Assembly (NCBI RefSeq): GCF_002001015.1
Contig: NZ_MUNO01000024.1
Span: forward strand, 1 to 64,000
Direction: 5' to 3'
DNA: 64,000 bases
From: Polaromonas sp. A23
GTDB lineage: Bacteria; Pseudomonadota; Gammaproteobacteria; Burkholderiales; Burkholderiaceae_C
Of this stretch, positions 9,781-18,745 are shown in pieces. The notes beneath the pieces were generated by a model, which saw nothing but the letters and a program-made list of their open reading frames with translations, had not been told where the DNA came from and searched no databases. Numbering within the stretch: the stretch's first letter is position 1; each line of letters starts with the position of its first letter. The position numbers and the translations under genes were made by a program.

Positions 9781-10418
9781 CCACCGCGCCGGCCAGCACC
9801 GTGCCATGCGTCCGCGCACCGGCGGTACTGCGCCACCGCCTGCACGAAGACATCCAGGCCCTGAGCACGGGCACCCTGTTCGTGGCGCTGGGCGTGGTGA
9901 TGTTCGGCCACGCCGGCCTGCTCACGGGTGGCACGGCCGGCATCGCCTTCCTGATTCATTACGCCACCGGCCTGAGTTTCGGCCTGGCTTTTTTTATGGT
10001 GAACCTGCCGTTCTACGCGTTTGCCTGGCGGCGCATGGGTCCGGCGTTCACCCTCAAGACTTTTGCCGCCGTGGGCCTGCTGTCGCTTTTCAGCTGGCTG
10101 CTGCCGCAAGGCCTCGCCTTTGGTCATCTGTCGCCGGCACTGGCAGCCGTGTTGGGCGGCTTGTTATGCGGCGCGGGCATGCTCATTATCTTCCGCCACG
10201 GTGCCAGCCTGGGTGGGTTGAACATCGTGGTGCTGTACCTGCAGGAACGCTTCGGCTGGCGCGCCGGCAAAGTGCAGATGGTGATGGACGGCCTGATCGT
10301 GCTGGGTGCCCTGTGGGTCACCGACTGGGAGCGCGTTGCATTGTCGGTCCTGGGCGCGGTGGTGCTGAATCTGGCGCTGGCCATCAACCACCGGCCCGGC
10401 CGCTACATGGCGATGTGA
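9777..10418 (+). CDS. YitT-family integral membrane protein
   Basis: A 213-aa polytopic protein with about five hydrophobic segments. The motif LLTGGTAGIAFLIHYATG and the repeated GASLGGLNIVVLYL are typical of the YitT/DUF161 family. Function in the family is not settled; transport has been suggested. The ATG 9777 start overlaps the hemerythrin stop. Pairing of a YitT-type gene with a hemerythrin gene is an operon-level clue but not an assignment. Confidence 0.8.
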   Translation: MTTAPASTVPCVRAPAVLRHRLHEDIQALSTGTLFVALGVVMFGHAGLLTGGTAGIAFLIHYATGLSFGLAFFMVNLPFYAFAWRRMGPAFTLKTFAAVGLLSLFSWLLPQGLAFGHLSPALAAVLGGLLCGAGMLIIFRHGASLGGLNIVVLYLQERFGWRAGKVQMVMDGLIVLGALWVTDWERVALSVLGAVVLNLALAINHRPGRYMAM

Positions 10419-10444
10419 GGGGCTTTTTACCTCGCACTTACAGA

Positions 10445-10505
10445 AAAAAGTACCTGTAGCCCTTTAAATATGGGTGCGGGTTGCTATCGAATCGATAGCG
10501 CGTTG
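10445..10505 (+). repeat. dispersed AGCTAT-type short repeat, copy B
   Basis: Just after the YitT-like gene is a variant copy with TAGCCC, GTGCGGGTTGCTATC and then ATCGATAGCGCG. The layout matches copies A, C and D in the same orientation. Confidence 0.55.
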
Positions 10506-10522
10506 TCAACGAACCGGAAGGC

Positions 10523-11119
10523 CTAGAGGGCCTCCGTCAAGCGAGCCCGTTCGTCTGGCGTGAGCACCTTGGGCTGTACGCGTGGTGTCCCATCGTCCGG
10601 ATTAAAGAAGGGCGTGATCCTGTAGCTTCCATTGAGTCTTGTGCGTACCAGCGTCGCCATGAACCGGAGAAGGGACACGGTGGTGCTGACCGGCATGGCC
10701 TTGGGCGTACCCTTGGCGCTCTTCATGCCAACGCGCATCCGCACGGGGCCGAAAGCGCTGTCCAGACTGGTCGACGGGTCTTCCAGACAGTTGTGCAGCA
10801 GGCCGACATGTGAGATCCTGAAATCCCGCGCCGTATTGCCAACAGGTGTGTTGCAGCAACTTGCATACCAGCGCAGCATGCCTTTGTCACTGAGCGACAT
10901 GCAGGTCAGCGCTTCCAGGCCCTGGGTGAAGGTGACATGCTGGGGGAGCGTGGCGATCACGTCCGATCCGCCTATCTCATCCAGAATGTCATCGGCCTTG
11001 CCAAGGAAGTGCGCGTAAGCCTGGCAGTCCTTGCAGTAGCAAACGCCTCGGCATACTGTTTCGGGGCGGCTGACGTGGCCGCGTAAAGTGCCGCATTGGC
11101 AGCGCAACGGGTGGTTCAT
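10523..11119 (-). CDS. DUF6151 (GFA-like) family protein
   Basis: A 198-aa protein with a cysteine-rich N-terminal half: RCQCGTLRGHV, CYCKDCQAYAHFL and later ASCCNTPVGNT. This spacing resembles the zinc-binding fold of Gfa/centromere V-like proteins and fits the DUF6151 family. The molecular function is unknown. It is on the minus strand, convergent with the YitT-like gene and downstream of the aldehyde dehydrogenase. Confidence 0.75.
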   Translation of the reverse strand: MNHPLRCQCGTLRGHVSRPETVCRGVCYCKDCQAYAHFLGKADDILDEIGGSDVIATLPQHVTFTQGLEALTCMSLSDKGMLRWYASCCNTPVGNTARDFRISHVGLLHNCLEDPSTSLDSAFGPVRMRVGMKSAKGTPKAMPVSTTVSLLRFMATLVRTRLNGSYRITPFFNPDDGTPRVQPKVLTPDERARLTEAL

Positions 11120-11186
11120 GTAATGAGCTTACTCCACGCGGAATTGCCCGCAGATGTGAAAAATGCCGCCCACCGCCCGCTCCGCG

Positions 11187-12635
11187 TCAGGCCAGCGTAT
11201 ACGCCGTCTTCACCGTCGTGAAAAACTCCTGCGCATAGCGGCCCTGTTCGCGCGGGCCGTAGCTTGAACCCTTGCGACCGCCGAAAGGCACGTGGTAGTC
11301 CACGCCCGCCGTTGGCAGGTTGACCATGACCATCCCGGCCTGGCTGTGCCGCTTGAAATGGGTGGCGTATTTCAGGCTGGTGGTGGCAATGCCGGCCGAC
11401 AGGCCGAAGGGCGTGTCGTTGGCCGTGGCCAGCGCTGCTTCGTAGTCTTTCACGCGGATCACGCTGGCCACCGGGCCGAAAATTTCCTCGCGGTTGATGC
11501 GCATGGCAGGCGTGCTGTCGGTGAACAGCGCGGGCGACATGAAGTAGCCTTCCGCGCCGCTGGCGGTGTGGCACTGCACGCGATCGCCGCCAAATGACAG
11601 CGTTGCGCCTTCGGACTGGCCGATCTCGATGTAGCTCAGGTCCTGCTCAAGCTGTGCCTGCGAGGACACCGGCCCGATGTCGGTGCCGGCCGCCAGCGCG
11701 TCGCCCACCTTGATGCGCGCCATGCGTTCCTGCAGCGCCTTCACAAACGCCGGGTAGATGCCCTCGGTCACGATCAGCCGGCTCGAAGCCGTGCAACGCT
11801 GGCCGGTGGAGTAAAAGGCGCTCTGCGCGCTCAGCTCAACCGCCTGGGTCAGGTCGGCATCGTCCAAAATGACTTGCGGGTTTTTGCCGCCCATTTCGAG
11901 CTGGACCTTCTTGAGGCTTTTGGCACAAGTCTCGGCAATGCGGCTGCCCACGCCAACCGAGCCGGTGAAGCTGATGGCCTGGATGCCGGAATGGTTGACC
12001 AGCGCATCGCCGATTACTCGGCCGGGCCCCATCACCAGGTTGAACACGCCGGCCGGGATGCCCGAGCGCGAAATGATTTCCGCCAGCGCCCAGGCACTGC
12101 CCGGCACCAGGTCGGCCGGCTTGAACACCACGCAATTGCCGAAGGCCAGTGCTGGCGCAATTTTCCAGGCCGGAATGGCAATCGGAAAATTCCAGGGTGT
12201 GATCAGTCCGACCACGCCGACGGGTTCGCGCGTGATTTCCACGCCGATGCCGGGGCGCACCGAAGGCAGTGTTTCGCCGGAGAGGCGCAAACACTCACCC
12301 GCGAAGAACTTGAAAATCTGGCCGGCGCGGGTGGCTTCGCCCATGCCTTCGGCCTTGGTCTTGCCTTCCTCGCGTGAGAGCAGGGTGCCCAGCTCTTCCC
12401 GGCGCGCCAGGATTTCCGTGCCGATCTTGTCGAGCGCGTCCGAGCGGGCCTGGATGGAGCCTGTGCTCCAGGCAGGAAAAGCCGCCTGGGCCGCAGCCAC
12501 CGCGGAGTCCACCTGGGCGGCATCACCCTGGGCGTATTCACCGATCACGTCGGCGATGTTGGACGGGTTGCGGTTGGCGCTGGTGCCGGTACCGGCAAGC
12601 CATTGGCCATTGATCAGGTTGTTGAAGTCGTTCAT
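11187..12635 (-). CDS. aldehyde dehydrogenase (ketoglutarate-semialdehyde DH-like)
   Basis: A 482-aa NAD(P)-dependent aldehyde dehydrogenase. The general base is Glu247 (QLEMGGKNP) and the nucleophile is Cys281 (STGQRCTASS). VGLITPWNFP and GSVGVG mark the nucleotide-binding fold. Overall sequence feel and length suggest the alpha-ketoglutaric semialdehyde / 2,5-dioxovalerate group used in sugar-acid catabolism, but the substrate is an inference. Its ATG overlaps (ATGA) the stop of an amidohydrolase stump upstream, which points to a former sugar-lactone or sugar-acid operon. Confidence 0.88.
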   Translation of the reverse strand: MNDFNNLINGQWLAGTGTSANRNPSNIADVIGEYAQGDAAQVDSAVAAAQAAFPAWSTGSIQARSDALDKIGTEILARREELGTLLSREEGKTKAEGMGEATRAGQIFKFFAGECLRLSGETLPSVRPGIGVEITREPVGVVGLITPWNFPIAIPAWKIAPALAFGNCVVFKPADLVPGSAWALAEIISRSGIPAGVFNLVMGPGRVIGDALVNHSGIQAISFTGSVGVGSRIAETCAKSLKKVQLEMGGKNPQVILDDADLTQAVELSAQSAFYSTGQRCTASSRLIVTEGIYPAFVKALQERMARIKVGDALAAGTDIGPVSSQAQLEQDLSYIEIGQSEGATLSFGGDRVQCHTASGAEGYFMSPALFTDSTPAMRINREEIFGPVASVIRVKDYEAALATANDTPFGLSAGIATTSLKYATHFKRHSQAGMVMVNLPTAGVDYHVPFGGRKGSSYGPREQGRYAQEFFTTVKTAYTLA

Positions 12636-12784
12636 GGTGTCAGTTCCGGAGAGGGTGGAAGATCAATGCGGTAAAAACGCAGGGCATTGCCGCTCATCAC
12701 GGCTTGCTGTTGATCGGGGGTGAGACCGTCCAGCATACGCCAGAAGGCATTCACCCGGGGCTGAAAGCCTATTCGCCATCCGGC
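12632..12784 (-). pseudogene. 3' remnant of an amidohydrolase (amidohydrolase_2-like)
   Basis: About 50 codons are open on the minus strand before the ALDH gene, ending in a stop that overlaps the ALDH start. The residues VNAFWRMLDGLTPDQQQAV and NALRFYRI match the C-terminal tail typical of TIM-barrel metal-dependent hydrolases of the amidohydrolase_2 type. An in-frame TGA (12785-12787) and lack of coding similarity upstream show that the 5' part is gone. Family assignment is from the tail motif only. Confidence 0.6.
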
Positions 12785-12984
12785 TCAGCCCGTGTTTTCA
12801 GGCAGCGAAACACCGCGTAGCTGCGACATTCGCTGCGCTGTCCGGCGAGTCCCCCAGCCGGAGTTTTGAAGCTTAAGCCGGCACTGAACCTGGCGCTGGG
12901 CACCAGCCACGCGCGGTTGCCAGAGAGCGATGCGCTGATCCGCCCCTTCGATGCCGCCGGGGAAGCGGCATGAGCCGGATCGAC
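12785..12984. other. intergenic scar between amidohydrolase stump and DUF3149 gene
   Basis: No complete gene is seen. On the plus strand a frame ending at TGA 12971-12973 reads LGTSHARLPESDALIRPFD, which looks like the tail of another truncated gene, but I do not recognise it. This is consistent with a deletion junction. Confidence 0.3.
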
Positions 12985-13128
12985 CTATTTGCCGTTGCGT
13001 TTTGCATTCTGATCCATCTTGCCCATGAACAGCATGAGGAAAAATACACCCATGCCAATCATGAAGGCAATTCCGATGATGCTCATGAGGCCGTAGTCGG
13101 TGGAAAACAGGTCAGTCAGCAGTTTCAT
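12985..13128 (-). CDS. DUF3149 family small membrane protein
   Basis: A 47-aa protein (MKLLTDLFSTDYGLMSII at the start) with one transmembrane helix at about residues 14-36 and a charged tail (KMDQNAKRNGK). The LLTDLFSTDYGLMS start is characteristic of DUF3149. A good ribosome-binding site, AAGGAG, lies 8 nt before the ATG. Function unknown. It is transcribed away from the efflux outer-membrane gene's end. Confidence 0.8.
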   Translation of the reverse strand: MKLLTDLFSTDYGLMSIIGIAFMIGMGVFFLMLFMGKMDQNAKRNGK

Positions 13129-13234
13129 GGCAAAAACTCCTTGTTGGTGTTGCCATCACTATGGCTTTTCTGCCTGAAATACATCCTGACGCAGGTCAAC
13201 AGTTGGTGCCTGAAACCAGCTGCGGCCTGATTGC

Positions 13235-14716
13235 TCAGGGCGCCGGCCGCACCTGCCAGCCGCCACCCAGCGACTGGATCAGCGCCACGGCGGTGGTCTG
13301 GCGGTCGGCCATGGCCTGCACCAGCGCGCGGCGTGCGCTCAGTGCTGTGGCCTGCGCGGTGATGACTTCGGTGTAGCCGACCTGGCCGCTGCGGTAGCGG
13401 TTGAGCACCTGTTGCTCCACCTGGTCGGCCGCCTCCGAGGCTTGCCGACGCAGCTCCTGCTGGGTCAGCAGCACACGGGTTGCCGACAGTTGGTCTTCCA
13501 CGTCCTGGAAGGCAACAAGTACGGTCTGGCGGTAACGCGCCACCGCCTGCTCGTGCGCGGCGCGCGCGCCGTCTACACGGGCGCCGGTGGCTCCTGCGTC
13601 AAAAATCAGCTGGGCGGCCGAGAGGCCCAGTGACCAGACGTTGGTGGCAGCCTTGAAGAGATCGGCGACGCGGCTGGCGCTGGATCCGGCGGAAGCGCTT
13701 AGCGACAGGCTGGGGAAGTAGGCGCTTTTGGCAATGCCGATCTGTTCGTTGGCCGAAGCCACCCGGCGCTCGGCGGCGGCGATGTCAGGCCGGCGCTGCA
13801 GCAACTCGGAAGGCACGACCAGGGGAACGTCGGGAACGGATGGCTTCCACTCTGCCGGCGGCAGCGTGAAGTTGCCGGGCGCCTCGCCCACCAGCACGGC
13901 GATGGCGTGCTCAAGCTGCGCGCGCTGGCGCTGCAGCCCGGCGTTGTCGGCCTGCGCATTGGCAAGCTGGGTTTGCGCCTGCAACACGTCGGTCTTGGCG
14001 GCAATGCCGGAGGCATAACGGTTTTGCGTGATCTCCAGCGCCCGTTGGTAGCCGGCCAGTGTGCTTTCCAGCAGTGTCTTTTGCGCGTCAGTCTGGCGCA
14101 GCGAGAAGTAGTTGGCCGCAAGCTCTCCCTGCGCCGAGAGCTTGGCCGAGGCCAGATCGGCGGCGCTGGCCTGCTCGCCCGCGGTGGCGCTGTCCACTGC
14201 ACGACCGAGGCGGCCCCACACGTCGGGCTCCCAGCTGCCGCCTATGCTGAGTTGGTAGTTGTTGCCGACGCGGCCGGTAGTCCCGGTGGTGGTATTGCCG
14301 CTGCTGCGCGAGCGAGAGGCGCCGCCGTCCAGCGTGACCGTTGGGAAAAGTGAAGCGCGCTGCTCACGAACCAGCGCACGCGCCTGCGCATAGGCAGCCA
14401 CCGCCAATGCCACGTTCTGGTTGGACACGACCACGCGCGCTTCCAGCTGGTTCAGCACGGGGTCGTTGAACAGCGACCACCACGGACCGCGCTCCAGCGC
14501 ATCAGCCGGTGCAGCGGGCACCCAGCCTTCAGCCTCCTTGAAAGCGCTGACATCGACGGTCGCCGGGCGCTTGTAGTCCGGACCAACCGCACAACCAGCC
14601 AGCGCCAGCATCAAGGCTGCAGTGATCAGGCGGAGTGGAAAGCGATGGCTACGCGGGGAGCGCGCGGAGTGGGTGTCCGGGAAAGTGTTCAGGGTGTTCA
14701 TGGCGGTACCTGTCAT
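13235..14716 (-). CDS. efflux outer membrane lipoprotein, NodT/OprM type
   Basis: A 493-aa TolC-like channel for an RND tripartite pump. The signal peptide ends in a lipobox LALAGC near residue 42, and GPDYKRP follows, the usual start of mature OprM-type proteins. The two-fold repeated coiled-coil and beta-barrel architecture is suggested by long Ala/Gln-rich stretches. The start overlaps the stop of the upstream RND gene by ATGA; an internal ATG five codons later (MNTLNTF) is the alternative. It is the last gene of the efflux operon. Confidence 0.92.
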   Translation of the reverse strand: MTGTAMNTLNTFPDTHSARSPRSHRFPLRLITAALMLALAGCAVGPDYKRPATVDVSAFKEAEGWVPAAPADALERGPWWSLFNDPVLNQLEARVVVSNQNVALAVAAYAQARALVREQRASLFPTVTLDGGASRSRSSGNTTTGTTGRVGNNYQLSIGGSWEPDVWGRLGRAVDSATAGEQASAADLASAKLSAQGELAANYFSLRQTDAQKTLLESTLAGYQRALEITQNRYASGIAAKTDVLQAQTQLANAQADNAGLQRQRAQLEHAIAVLVGEAPGNFTLPPAEWKPSVPDVPLVVPSELLQRRPDIAAAERRVASANEQIGIAKSAYFPSLSLSASAGSSASRVADLFKAATNVWSLGLSAAQLIFDAGATGARVDGARAAHEQAVARYRQTVLVAFQDVEDQLSATRVLLTQQELRRQASEAADQVEQQVLNRYRSGQVGYTEVITAQATALSARRALVQAMADRQTTAVALIQSLGGGWQVRPAP

Positions 14717-17700
14717 TGCAGTTGCAGCGGGGCGCCGGGCGGAGGCATGCCGGGCTCGTCAGGGTGGCGGCCGAGCTGGCGCTCCAGCGGACTGCGCCGC
14801 CGCAGCTTGTCCATCAGGATGTAGACCACCGGGGTGGTTAGCAGGGTCAGGAGTTGGCTCGCAATCAGGCCGCCGATGATGGAAATGCCCAGTGGGCGGC
14901 GCAGCTCGGCACCTTCGCCGAAACCGATGGCCAGCGGCAGCGCACCGAGGATCGCGGCCACCGTGGTCATCAGGATAGGCCGGAAACGCAGCAGGCAGGC
15001 CTCCCGCACCGCCTCCACGGCGGACAGGCCACGTGAACGTTCCGCCTCAATGGCAAAGTCAATGATGAGGATGGCGTTTTTCTTGACGATGCCGATCAGC
15101 AGGAAAACGCCGATCAGCGCGATGATGGAAAAATCCATCTTGAACAGCATCAACGCCAGCACGGCACCCACGCCGGCCGAGGGCAGAGTGGACAACACCG
15201 TGACGGGGTGCACCAGGCTTTCGTACAGGATGCCCAGCACGATGTAGATCACCACCAGCGCCGCAAGAATCAGCAGCGGCTGCTCGTTCTGCGACTGCTG
15301 CGCATTACGCGCAGTGCCGGAGAAACTGCCGCGCACATTGCTTGGCATACGGATTTCTGCCTCGGCCTGTTTCACCGCGTCCTGACCTTCGCTGAGCGGA
15401 ACGCCTTCCGCGAGGTTGAAAGACACGGTGGTCGACAGCTCGCCGTCTTCATGGCTGATCGATGCGGCCGTGGGGTTCTCGCTGAAACGCGCAATTGCCG
15501 ACAGCGGCACCATGGTGGTGACCGCTGCACTCAGTGCCTGGCCGGAAGAAGGGTCGCGCAGGGCCGGGTTGACCACGCTGGTGCTGGCGGCCGGTGCCGC
15601 GCTGGCCAGCGTCGTGCCGCTGCCGCCCTTGGCGGGAATGTAAATATCTTTCAGCGCCTCCGGGCTCTGGATGTAGCGTGGCGCCACGCCCATGATGACC
15701 TTGTACTGGTTCAAATCGGCATAAATCGTGGCCACCTGGCGCTGGCCGAAACCGTTGTAAAGCGCGTTGTCGACGTCGCGCGAGCTGATGCCCATGCGCG
15801 CGGCGCTTTCCTTGTCCACGGTAACCATGGTCTCCACGCCGTTTTCCTGCTGGTCGGTATCCACGTCGGTCAGCGCGGGCTGCAGCTTCATCTGTTCCGC
15901 CAGTTTCACGGCCCAGATTTTCATGTCGTTGTTGTTGTCGCTTTTCAGGGTGTACTGGTAGGTGGAGTTGCTGGCCCGCCCGCCGCCGCGCAGGTCTTGT
16001 ACCGGGTTGAGGAAGATGCTGATGCCGGTAATTTGTGCCAACTGCGGACGCAGTCGGGTGATCACTGCCTGGCCCTTGTCGGTGCGCTGGTTCACAGGCT
16101 TGAGATTGATGAACATGAAGCCGCCGCCGGCGCGCGAGCCGCCGGTGAAGCCGACCACGGTGTCGACCGCCGGGTCGGCGCGGATGATGTCCACGATGGC
16201 CTTGAGCTTGGTTTGCATGGCTTGAAAGGAGATGCTGCGGTCGGCGCGTATGCCCCCGCTGATCTGCCCGGTGTCTTGCTGCGGAAAGTAACCTTTGGGA
16301 ATCGAGATAAACAGGTAGACATTGAGCGCGATCACCGCCACCAGGCTCAGCATCACGATTGCGCGGCTGGCCAGTGCCCAGTCCAGGCTGATCTCGTAGA
16401 CGCGATGCACGCGCTTGAACGCGGCGTCGAACCAGCGCGCCAGCCGTCCCGGCGGACGCGTGTGCGCATCGGGCTTGAGCAGCCAGGCGCACATCATGGG
16501 TGTGGTGGTCAGGGATATCAGCAGTGAGATCAGCACGGCTGCCGACAGCGTGACGGCAAACTCGCGGAACAGCCGCCCGGTTTGCCCACCCATGAAAAGC
16601 AGCGGAATGAACACCGCCACCAGTGACAGGCTGATGGAAAGCACGGTGAAGCCAACTTCGCGCGCGCCCAGCAGCGCGGCCTTGAAGCGGTCCATGCCGG
16701 CTTCGATGTGGCGGCTGGTGTTCTCCAGCACCACGATGGCGTCGTCCACCACAAAGCCGGTGGCCACCGTCAGCGCCATCAGGCTCAGGTTGTTCAGGCT
16801 GAAGCCCAGGAAATACATCACGCCGAAAGTGCCCAGCAGCGAGACCACCGTGGCCACGGCGGGAATGATGGTCGCACGCGCGCTTCGCAAAAAGGCGCTG
16901 ACCACCAGCACCACCAGCACTATCGAGATCAGCAGCGTGATCTCAATCTCTTTCAGCGAGGCGCGGATGGAGTTGGTGCTGTCCGATGCCACATGCAGCA
17001 CCACGTCCGGCGGCAGTTGGGCCTGCAGTTCGGGCAACAGCGCACGCACACCGTCTACTGTGGCAATCACGTTGGCATCAGGCTGGCGCGTGACCAGCAC
17101 GATCACCGCCGGCTCGCCATTGAACAGGCCCAGGGTGTTGATGTTTTCCACGCCATCGACCACCTCGGCGACATCGCGCAGGCGGATGGCCGAGTTGTTG
17201 CGCCAGGCGACGATGAGGTCGCGGTAGTCCGCTGCCTTGCGTCCGCCACTGGCGGTGTTCGCGCCAGAATAAATCTGCAGGCGCTGACCATTGCCTTCAA
17301 TGGCACCCTTGGGCCGGTTGGCGTTGGAGGCCTGCAACGCTGCGCGCACATCTTCCATGCTCACGCCGTAACGGTTCAGCGCAAACGGCAGCAAGTCCAC
17401 CCGCACGGCAGGCAGCGAGCCTCCGCCGAGTTCGACATCACCCACACCCTGGACCTGCGCAATTTTTTGTTGCACCAGGTTGGAGACCTCGTCGTAGATC
17501 TGCCCGGGCGCGCGGGTCTTGGAAGTCAGCGCAAGGATGATGACGGGCGCAGAAGCCGGGTTGGCCTTGCGGTAGGTCGGGTTGCTGCGCAGGGTTGAGG
17601 GCAAGTCTGCGCGCGAGGCGTTGATGGCCGCCTGCACCTCCCGTGCCGCCGCGTCAATCTTGCGGTTCAGGTCAAACTGCAGGCTGATCCGCGTCGACCC

Positions 17701-17958
17701 GTTGCTGCTGTTGGACGTCATCTCGTTGACACCCGCAATCGTCCCCAGGCGTCGCTCGAGCGGCGTGGCCACGCTGCTGGCCATGGTGGAAGGGCTCGCG
17801 CCCGGCAGCGAAGCGCTGACCGAGATGGTCGGGAAATCAACCTGCGGCAGCGGAGAGACTGGCAGTACGAAGAAGGCGCCTATGCCGGCCAGGGCGAGGC
17901 CTATGGTCAGGAGGACTGTGGCTACTGGGCGGCGGACGAATGGTTCGGAGAGGTTCAT
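14713..17958 (-). CDS. mdtC: RND multidrug efflux permease, MdtC-like
   Basis: A 1081-aa inner-membrane proton-driven pump subunit. It has the HAE1-family N-terminus MNLSEPFVRRPVATVLL, two large periplasmic loops and twelve predicted TM helices. The proton-relay aspartates are in VATGFVVDDAIVVLEN. MdtC-type assignment comes from the pairing with a second RND gene and the single upstream adaptor. The N-terminus lacks an SD that stands out. The start is 787 bp downstream of the mdtB-like stop because a repeat-rich insertion separates them; mdtB and mdtC are normally adjacent. Confidence 0.9.
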   Translation of the reverse strand: MNLSEPFVRRPVATVLLTIGLALAGIGAFFVLPVSPLPQVDFPTISVSASLPGASPSTMASSVATPLERRLGTIAGVNEMTSNSSNGSTRISLQFDLNRKIDAAAREVQAAINASRADLPSTLRSNPTYRKANPASAPVIILALTSKTRAPGQIYDEVSNLVQQKIAQVQGVGDVELGGGSLPAVRVDLLPFALNRYGVSMEDVRAALQASNANRPKGAIEGNGQRLQIYSGANTASGGRKAADYRDLIVAWRNNSAIRLRDVAEVVDGVENINTLGLFNGEPAVIVLVTRQPDANVIATVDGVRALLPELQAQLPPDVVLHVASDSTNSIRASLKEIEITLLISIVLVVLVVSAFLRSARATIIPAVATVVSLLGTFGVMYFLGFSLNNLSLMALTVATGFVVDDAIVVLENTSRHIEAGMDRFKAALLGAREVGFTVLSISLSLVAVFIPLLFMGGQTGRLFREFAVTLSAAVLISLLISLTTTPMMCAWLLKPDAHTRPPGRLARWFDAAFKRVHRVYEISLDWALASRAIVMLSLVAVIALNVYLFISIPKGYFPQQDTGQISGGIRADRSISFQAMQTKLKAIVDIIRADPAVDTVVGFTGGSRAGGGFMFINLKPVNQRTDKGQAVITRLRPQLAQITGISIFLNPVQDLRGGGRASNSTYQYTLKSDNNNDMKIWAVKLAEQMKLQPALTDVDTDQQENGVETMVTVDKESAARMGISSRDVDNALYNGFGQRQVATIYADLNQYKVIMGVAPRYIQSPEALKDIYIPAKGGSGTTLASAAPAASTSVVNPALRDPSSGQALSAAVTTMVPLSAIARFSENPTAASISHEDGELSTTVSFNLAEGVPLSEGQDAVKQAEAEIRMPSNVRGSFSGTARNAQQSQNEQPLLILAALVVIYIVLGILYESLVHPVTVLSTLPSAGVGAVLALMLFKMDFSIIALIGVFLLIGIVKKNAILIIDFAIEAERSRGLSAVEAVREACLLRFRPILMTTVAAILGALPLAIGFGEGAELRRPLGISIIGGLIASQLLTLLTTPVVYILMDKLRRRSPLERQLGRHPDEPGMPPPGAPLQLQ

Positions 17959-18090
17959 TTCTTCGCGCCCCTTGCATCGGCGGCGGTTTGCCGCTTTGAG
18001 GGTGGTGCCTCAGCCGCTTGGCCGGGAGGTGTTGCTTCAACCGTTCGGGCTGAGCCTGTCGAAGCTGTCTTTGTTTCTACTGTTTGTGGT

Positions 18091-18640
18091 GTGCCTGCAA
18101 GCCGGGGGTTGCCCGGCGGCAACTCACTTTCTTTTGTCTCGCCAAAAGAAAGTAAGCAAAGAAAAGGCGACCCTACTGTCTGCGTCCCCTTCGCTAACGC
18201 TACGGGGCAACCTGCGGTGCTCGGTCCAGCCGGGGTCGAGCTCGAACTCGCCTTCGGCTCAGACAATCGCTCGCCCTGATCCGTCTGGACCTGCGCTCCT
18301 CGGCGCATACAGAAGGGGGGTGGGGTCGGGATCGGATTCGGATACGCCATCGGGCTCCGGCGGGGACGCGCAAAGCGCGTCCCCGCCTCCCCGAACCCGT
18401 GCGCGCATTTGTTCCCCCACCCGTCGGGCTGGGCCGAGGAGCGCAGCCGAAAGCGGATCAGGGCGAGCGATTGTCTGAGCGCAGCGAGTTCGAGCTCGAC
18501 CCCGTTTTCGGCGAGCACCGCAGGTTGCCCGCAGCGAAGCGGAGGGACCCGGACCATCGGGTCGCCTTTCTTTTGGGTACTTTTCTTTGGCGACGCAAAG
18601 AAAAGTGCCTCGCCCGCCGGGGCGAGACCCGGCTTGTTCG
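18091..18640. repeat. ~550-bp imperfect inverted repeat
   Basis: The centre is a perfect 13-bp inverted repeat, GGCGGGGACGCGC (18359-18371) against 18375-18387, with an AAA loop. Arms of about 265-275 bp match in blocks: CAAGCCGGG (18098-18106) with 18628-18636, the AAAGAAAAGGCGACCC block with its complement near 18563-18590, CAACCTGCGGTGCTCG, GGGGTCGAGCTCGAACTCG and CAGACAATCGCTCGCCCTGA. Transcribed in either direction it would fold into one long hairpin. I associate similar AAAGAAA...GGCGACCC palindromes with Comamonadaceae intergenic regions. Confidence 0.75.
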
Positions 18641-18699
18641 AAGCACTTGCAAAGCGCGGGCTTGCACCGACGTTGAGCGGCGAACAGGCACATGCAGAT

Positions 18700-18726
18700 G
18701 GATCCCGGATCAAGTCCGGGATGACA
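18700..18726. repeat. REP-like palindrome, copy 1
   Basis: GATCCCGGATCAAGTCCGGG forms a short hairpin (CCCGGA / TCCGGG) followed by ATGACA. A second copy in opposite orientation is near 26560-26592. Confidence 0.6.
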
Positions 18727-18745
18727 AGCCGGGGAGGGCTCGGAA

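Larger units (their letters stand above)
17959..18745. repeat. repeat-rich insertion between mdtB- and mdtC-like genes
   Basis: The ~790-bp gap contains no credible gene. It has three parts: a short repeat with CCGTTCGGGCTGAGCCTGTC near 18040; a large imperfect palindrome (18091-18640); and a REP-like CCCGGATCAAGTCCGGG near 18704. Open frames crossing it follow the palindrome and are Arg/Ser-rich noise. Confidence 0.75.

Noticed and set aside
12845..12973. Plus-strand frame ending in DAAGEAA before the DUF3149 gene
   Set aside because: May be a tail of a lost gene but I could not match it to any family, so it is not called as a pseudogene.
15208..16527. 439-codon plus-strand frame opposite the MdtC-like gene
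   Set aside because: Third-position shadow; no start signal and biased composition.
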